From contig CALHWA010000160.1 of NCBI GenBank assembly GCA_938036845.1, positions 1 through 8,676 on the forward strand: DNA of 8,676 nucleotides, read 5' to 3'. Shown in pieces: positions 6,688 to 8,676 of the stretch. The notes under the pieces were generated by a model. The model ran no database searches. It saw only the letters and a program-made list of their open reading frames with translations, and had not been told where the DNA came from. Source of the stretch: an uncultured Candidatus Saccharibacteria bacterium (lineage in GTDB: Bacteria; Patescibacteriota; Saccharimonadia; Saccharimonadales; Saccharimonadaceae). The position numbers and the translations under genes are program-made. Position 1 is the first letter of the stretch, and each line of letters opens with the position of its first letter.

Positions 6688-7231
6688 TATTTCTCCACTA
6701 TTCACTTTCCTTTCTACAGTAATTTCTGTAATGTTAGGATTCGTTGTTTCAAGTTATTCTGAATGGAGAAATAGGAGATACAAGGCCGTTCAGGAGAGAG
6801 CTAAACTCATTATAGACACACTGTTAGATCTCTCAGATTCTATCACCGCTGTTGTTCAAATATTGAATAGGTTGGCTGAGGAAATCGATCGTGTTGATAA
6901 ACTCCCTAAAGATAAACAACTTGAACAAATTGAGTATCGCAGCAAAAGACAGGAACTACTCACGAAAACCGCTTCGTTACATTCGGAACTCTGTACTTTA
7001 TGGCAGGACTCGATGCGTGCATCAATGACGCTGAGTTTTATTGAGGTTGACAATGTTGTTAATTTGGCTAGAACTTCATTAGATATGGTGAATAAAATAT
7101 GCATAGCCCTTGCTGATCCTCACGCCGATATTGAGGCGATGTACTCTGTCATTCGAGAATGTAGCGATAAATTGGAATCACTTATGTTATGCATATTACA
7201 GGAAGGGCGGAGAGTTGAGAGCCGACGCTGA
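6680..7231 (+). CDS. Membrane-anchored helical protein, unrecognised family (183 aa)
   Basis: The GTG at 6680 is preferred as start: AAGGGGAG lies immediately upstream, and the GTG overlaps the hydrolase stop by eight bases. An ATG at 6659 in the same frame has no comparable site. Residues about 7-26 form a single hydrophobic helix followed by WRNRRYK, so the rest probably lies in the cytoplasm under the positive-inside rule. Residues 35-183 are almost all helix and charged, with heptad-like Leu/Ile spacing that suggests a helical bundle or coiled coil. No enzyme motif was found. It could tether the operon's complex to the membrane or act as a small membrane effector; both are inference. Base composition is among the lowest in G+C of the window. 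Confidence 0.8.
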   Translation: MSNISPLFTFLSTVISVMLGFVVSSYSEWRNRRYKAVQERAKLIIDTLLDLSDSITAVVQILNRLAEEIDRVDKLPKDKQLEQIEYRSKRQELLTKTASLHSELCTLWQDSMRASMTLSFIEVDNVVNLARTSLDMVNKICIALADPHADIEAMYSVIRECSDKLESLMLCILQEGRRVESRR

Positions 7232-7712
7232 TTTTTTTCAAGCTTCGTTGGATACATTTTCAAAAAGAGCAGGGACATACGATTCAGAAAGTTCGTGGGT
7301 TCGAGATATTTCCCTTATCGAACCGATGCTGGCTGGCATAGAGCCCCATAGCTCTGTTCTAGATGTCGGCGCAGGAACGGGAGCCGTCGGTGAGTTGGCC
7401 GAAAGTAAGGGGCATATCGTTACTAGCTTGGATTCTAGCATCACCATGCTTACCTATAACCGAGTTCCCCGCAAGGTACTTGGAAACGCTCAGAGTATGC
7501 CGTTTAACTCTTCTACTTTTGATGTTGTTGTTTGTCGTCAGGCTCTTCATTATCTGAAACCAGTTGAGGCCGTAATGGAATTTGCCCGTGTTTCCAGGGG
7601 TAAGGTTCGACTAGGTTCCATAACGATGAATAGTAAAAATGATATTGACTTCTGGCGTAGATACTTTGCTATTGCTTCTCCAGGAAGACGTCACATGATC
7701 TCAGTAGGATAG
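7215..7712 (+). CDS. Class I SAM-dependent methyltransferase, UbiE-like, N-terminal 165 residues before a frameshift
   Basis: This is the catalytic part of a Methyltransf_11/UbiE-type enzyme that would transfer a methyl group from S-adenosylmethionine. It shows motif I VLDVGAGTG at residues 48-56, an acidic residue after strand two (LDSS, Asp73), NAQSMPF at 91-97, and the FDVVVCRQALHYL block at 102-114. A TTG at 7215 is chosen as start because GGAAGG sits eight bases before it and the family domain begins soon after; it overlaps the membrane-protein gene by 17 bases. An upstream ATG at 7110 would overlap by about 120 bases and adds unrelated sequence. The frame ends at a TAG after HMISVG, although the expected C-terminal region continues in another frame (7712-7927). 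The substrate is unknown. Confidence 0.75.
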   Translation: MRADADFFQASLDTFSKRAGTYDSESSWVRDISLIEPMLAGIEPHSSVLDVGAGTGAVGELAESKGHIVTSLDSSITMLTYNRVPRKVLGNAQSMPFNSSTFDVVVCRQALHYLKPVEAVMEFARVSRGKVRLGSITMNSKNDIDFWRRYFAIASPGRRHMISVG

Positions 7713-7927
7713 TGAATGCTGCGGGAGGATGTGTAACCGATACAATACAACGTTATTCTGAGGTAGACCTGCTGGGTGCCGTGCGTCATTTAAGTGAGTC
7801 AGATCGTCGGCGTATCGTTAATCTATTTGATTCTTCAGATTGTTCAAAGTACTACAGATACACCCCTAGTACGACAGGTGGAAAGTACATGGTTCGATGG
7901 GAGTTTGTGCATTCAGAGTTTTCTTAA
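7712..7927 (+). pseudogene. C-terminal part of the methyltransferase, displaced by a -1 frameshift
   Basis: Immediately after the TAG, the frame one base back reads RIVNAAGG and then about 65 residues ending in WEFVHSEFS. An AGG-type turn followed by alternating strands and helices is what UbiE-like methyltransferases show after HMIS-type sequence. Joining both parts gives about 237 residues, a normal length for the family. The shift equals one missing base, most likely within 7697-7709. A GTG at 7712 overlaps the TAG and could in principle restart translation, but no separate domain is evident here. The choices are consensus error, real mutation, or recoding; no slippery heptamer is obvious. 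Confidence 0.7.
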
Positions 7928-8171
7928 ATTCGACACATAGTTGACGCAGGATAAGGACGCGATAAATAATTACTATTCCTGTGCGCGGGATTCGCCTGCG
8001 GTTTCCTAGGTGCGAGGCCAATCGCTTCGTCTCCGCGTGTATTCGCTTTCTCACAGTTTCGATCGACTCAGAAGCACCTCGGGGTGTCGTTTCAGATTAA
8101 TCAATGTTACGAATCCAATTTGTATTGTCACTTAATTGAAGAGTTGTATAGGAACCTTTAAATTAACTCGT
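7928..8171. other. Noncoding right edge of the island
   Basis: This stretch contains no supported gene. Composition is mixed up to about 8090 and strongly AT-rich from about 8090 to 8211, then switches abruptly to high G+C at the ATG at 8212. It contains weak dyads (CGCAGG at 7945-7950 with CCTGCG at 7995-8000) and one terminator-like hairpin (8074-8087). No insertion-sequence end, tRNA or obvious attachment repeat shared with the left edge was found. Confidence 0.45.
8074..8092 (+). terminator. Weak terminator-like hairpin after the operon
   Basis: CACC (8075-8078) pairs with GGTG (8083-8086) around TCGG, with an added G:U pair outside, and TCGTTT follows. It lies about 150 bases after the last operon gene. 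The stem is short and the T-tract interrupted, so it is only a candidate for the operon end. Confidence 0.3.
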
Positions 8172-8199
8172 TTATCATTGTTCGATAGTTTGTTATACT
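8172..8199 (+). promoter_or_regulatory. Candidate promoter giving a leaderless transcript for the 8212 gene
   Basis: TATACT (8194-8199) is a strong -10 hexamer, with TTATCA (8172-8177) 16 bases upstream matching TTGACA at four of six positions. Transcription would begin about 8206, five or six bases before the ATG. No ribosome site precedes that ATG. Leaderless messages are common in actinobacteria, so the arrangement is coherent. Confidence 0.45.
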
Positions 8200-8211
8200 A
8201 ACTGTATAGTA

Positions 8212-8553
8212 ATGTCCGATGTCGAGCCTTCTCCCCACCATCGCCTCCGTCGGCTCAAGGCCGCGCTTTTGGCCGTCTCGCTGACCCTGGCCGGCATCCT
8301 CCTCATGATGCTCAACGCCTGGCTGGCACCGCTGCGGCTGGGAGATTGGCAGTGGCTGCACGCCCTGCCACTGGGCGAGCTGGGTGGGACGCTGTTTGGT
8401 GCGGGGCTGCTGTCGACGTTCTTCGAGTACACCTTCCGGCGGGATCAGGAGGCGCACACATTGGCTCGCTTCCGTCAGATCATCCGTGAGGAGGCTCCGG
8501 CGATGCGTGATGCGGTGGTGGGGGGGGCTTTGCCATCCACCCTGAGGACTTGA
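8212..8553 (+). CDS. GC-rich two-helix membrane protein, N-terminal part before a frameshift
   Basis: The first 113 residues carry a charged start, a hydrophobic helix at about 17-40 (AALLAVSLTLAGILLMMLNA), a second Gly/Leu-rich helix at about 54-70, then a charged cytoplasmic-looking segment (FEYTFRRDQEAHTLARFRQ). It resembles uncharacterised actinobacterial membrane proteins; no named family is claimed. The G+C-rich codons mark it as flank DNA, not island. The frame leaves the family-like sequence at a run of eight G (8520-8527) and ends 26 bases later after a short tail, ALPSTLRT. The sensible continuation lies one frame back (from 8526), so the gene as shown is interrupted by what equals a one-base loss in the G-run. 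The start is read as leaderless. Confidence 0.7.
   Translation: MSDVEPSPHHRLRRLKAALLAVSLTLAGILLMMLNAWLAPLRLGDWQWLHALPLGELGGTLFGAGLLSTFFEYTFRRDQEAHTLARFRQIIREEAPAMRDAVVGGALPSTLRT
8520..8527. repeat. Run of eight G at the frameshift site
   Basis: GTGGTG is followed by G to make a continuous eight-G tract, and the coding frame changes exactly here. Such tracts are prone to slippage both in cells and in sequencing. A matching run of eight C occurs at 1580-1587 in noncoding DNA on the other side of the island. Confidence 0.75.
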
Positions 8554-8676
8554 AGCGTGTGGCCACGCCGGAGCTGCTGGACGACATCGCCGCCAACGTC
8601 ATGGCGCTGCGCCTGGGCGATGAGCAGTTCGCTCGGGAGATCTACCGCGACATCCGCGACCAAGCGATCCGCGCCG
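8526..8676 (+). pseudogene. Continuation of the membrane protein after the G-run frameshift, runs off the window
   Basis: From 8526 the other frame reads GFAIHPEDLKRVATPELLDD and continues without a stop to the right edge, with typical high-GC codon use and charged soluble-domain character (EQFAREIYRDIRDQAIRA). It follows naturally from DAVVGG in the upstream frame. Restoring nine G in the run would join both parts. The protein's real end lies beyond the window. Confidence 0.7.

Noticed and set aside
7110..7214. Upstream ATG for the methyltransferase
   Set aside because: It overlaps the membrane-protein gene by about 120 bases and the added residues do not resemble the family; the TTG at 7215 has a well-spaced GGAAGG.
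1662..8176. GATAAACG at 1662-1669 and its reverse complement at 8169-8176 as possible island ends
   Set aside because: Only eight bases match and the neighbours do not. A match of this length is expected by chance when two edges of several hundred bases are compared.
8158..8457. Minus-strand frames opposite the 8212 gene
   Set aside because: Gln/Arg/Pro-rich shadows of a GC-rich gene; the forward frame has membrane helices and a plausible promoter.

Overview
The window looks like an actinobacterial chromosome segment, judged from high-GC flanking genes with Arg/Ala/Leu-rich products, a strong AGGAGG ribosome site and a probable leaderless start. A low-GC island interrupts it. Hand counts of single 60-base lines give about 72% G+C in the left flank (601-660), 45% early in the island (2161-2220) and 38% later in it (6661-6720). 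No species can be named. I see no transposase, integrase, tRNA or CRISPR array.

Layout: (1) 1-12, a possible first four codons of a gene leaving the window leftwards. (2) 13-537, a GC-rich stretch with hairpins and a short direct repeat but no convincing gene. (3) 538-1533, a 331-residue actinobacterial-type protein with a helix-turn-helix-like segment. (4) 1534-2092, the left edge of the island, with dyads and a candidate promoter. (5) 2093-7927, a six-gene, one-strand operon with overlaps at every junction. (6) 7928-8211, a noncoding stretch with a weak terminator-like hairpin and a promoter that appears to give a leaderless transcript. (7) 8212 to the right edge, a GC-rich two-helix membrane protein broken by a frameshift in a run of eight G.

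The operon encodes, in order: a shikimate-dehydrogenase-like oxidoreductase of the SdhL type; an unrecognised 239-residue protein; a 758-residue HEAT-repeat protein with beta-rich ends; an endonuclease/exonuclease/phosphatase-fold hydrolase with a complete catalytic set; a 183-residue protein with one N-terminal membrane helix; and a class I SAM methyltransferase whose reading frame breaks near its C-terminus. The overlaps (4, 4, 8 and about 17 bases, then the broken gene) argue that the products are made together and probably act together.

I do not recognise this gene set as a described system. Two readings fit: a compact small-molecule or nucleotide-modifying pathway (reductase, methyltransferase, phosphoesterase) arranged around a HEAT scaffold, or an anti-phage/conflict cassette with the hydrolase or membrane protein as effector. 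The sequence alone does not decide between them. Both frameshifts equal the loss of one base, so consensus error must be excluded before either gene is called dead.
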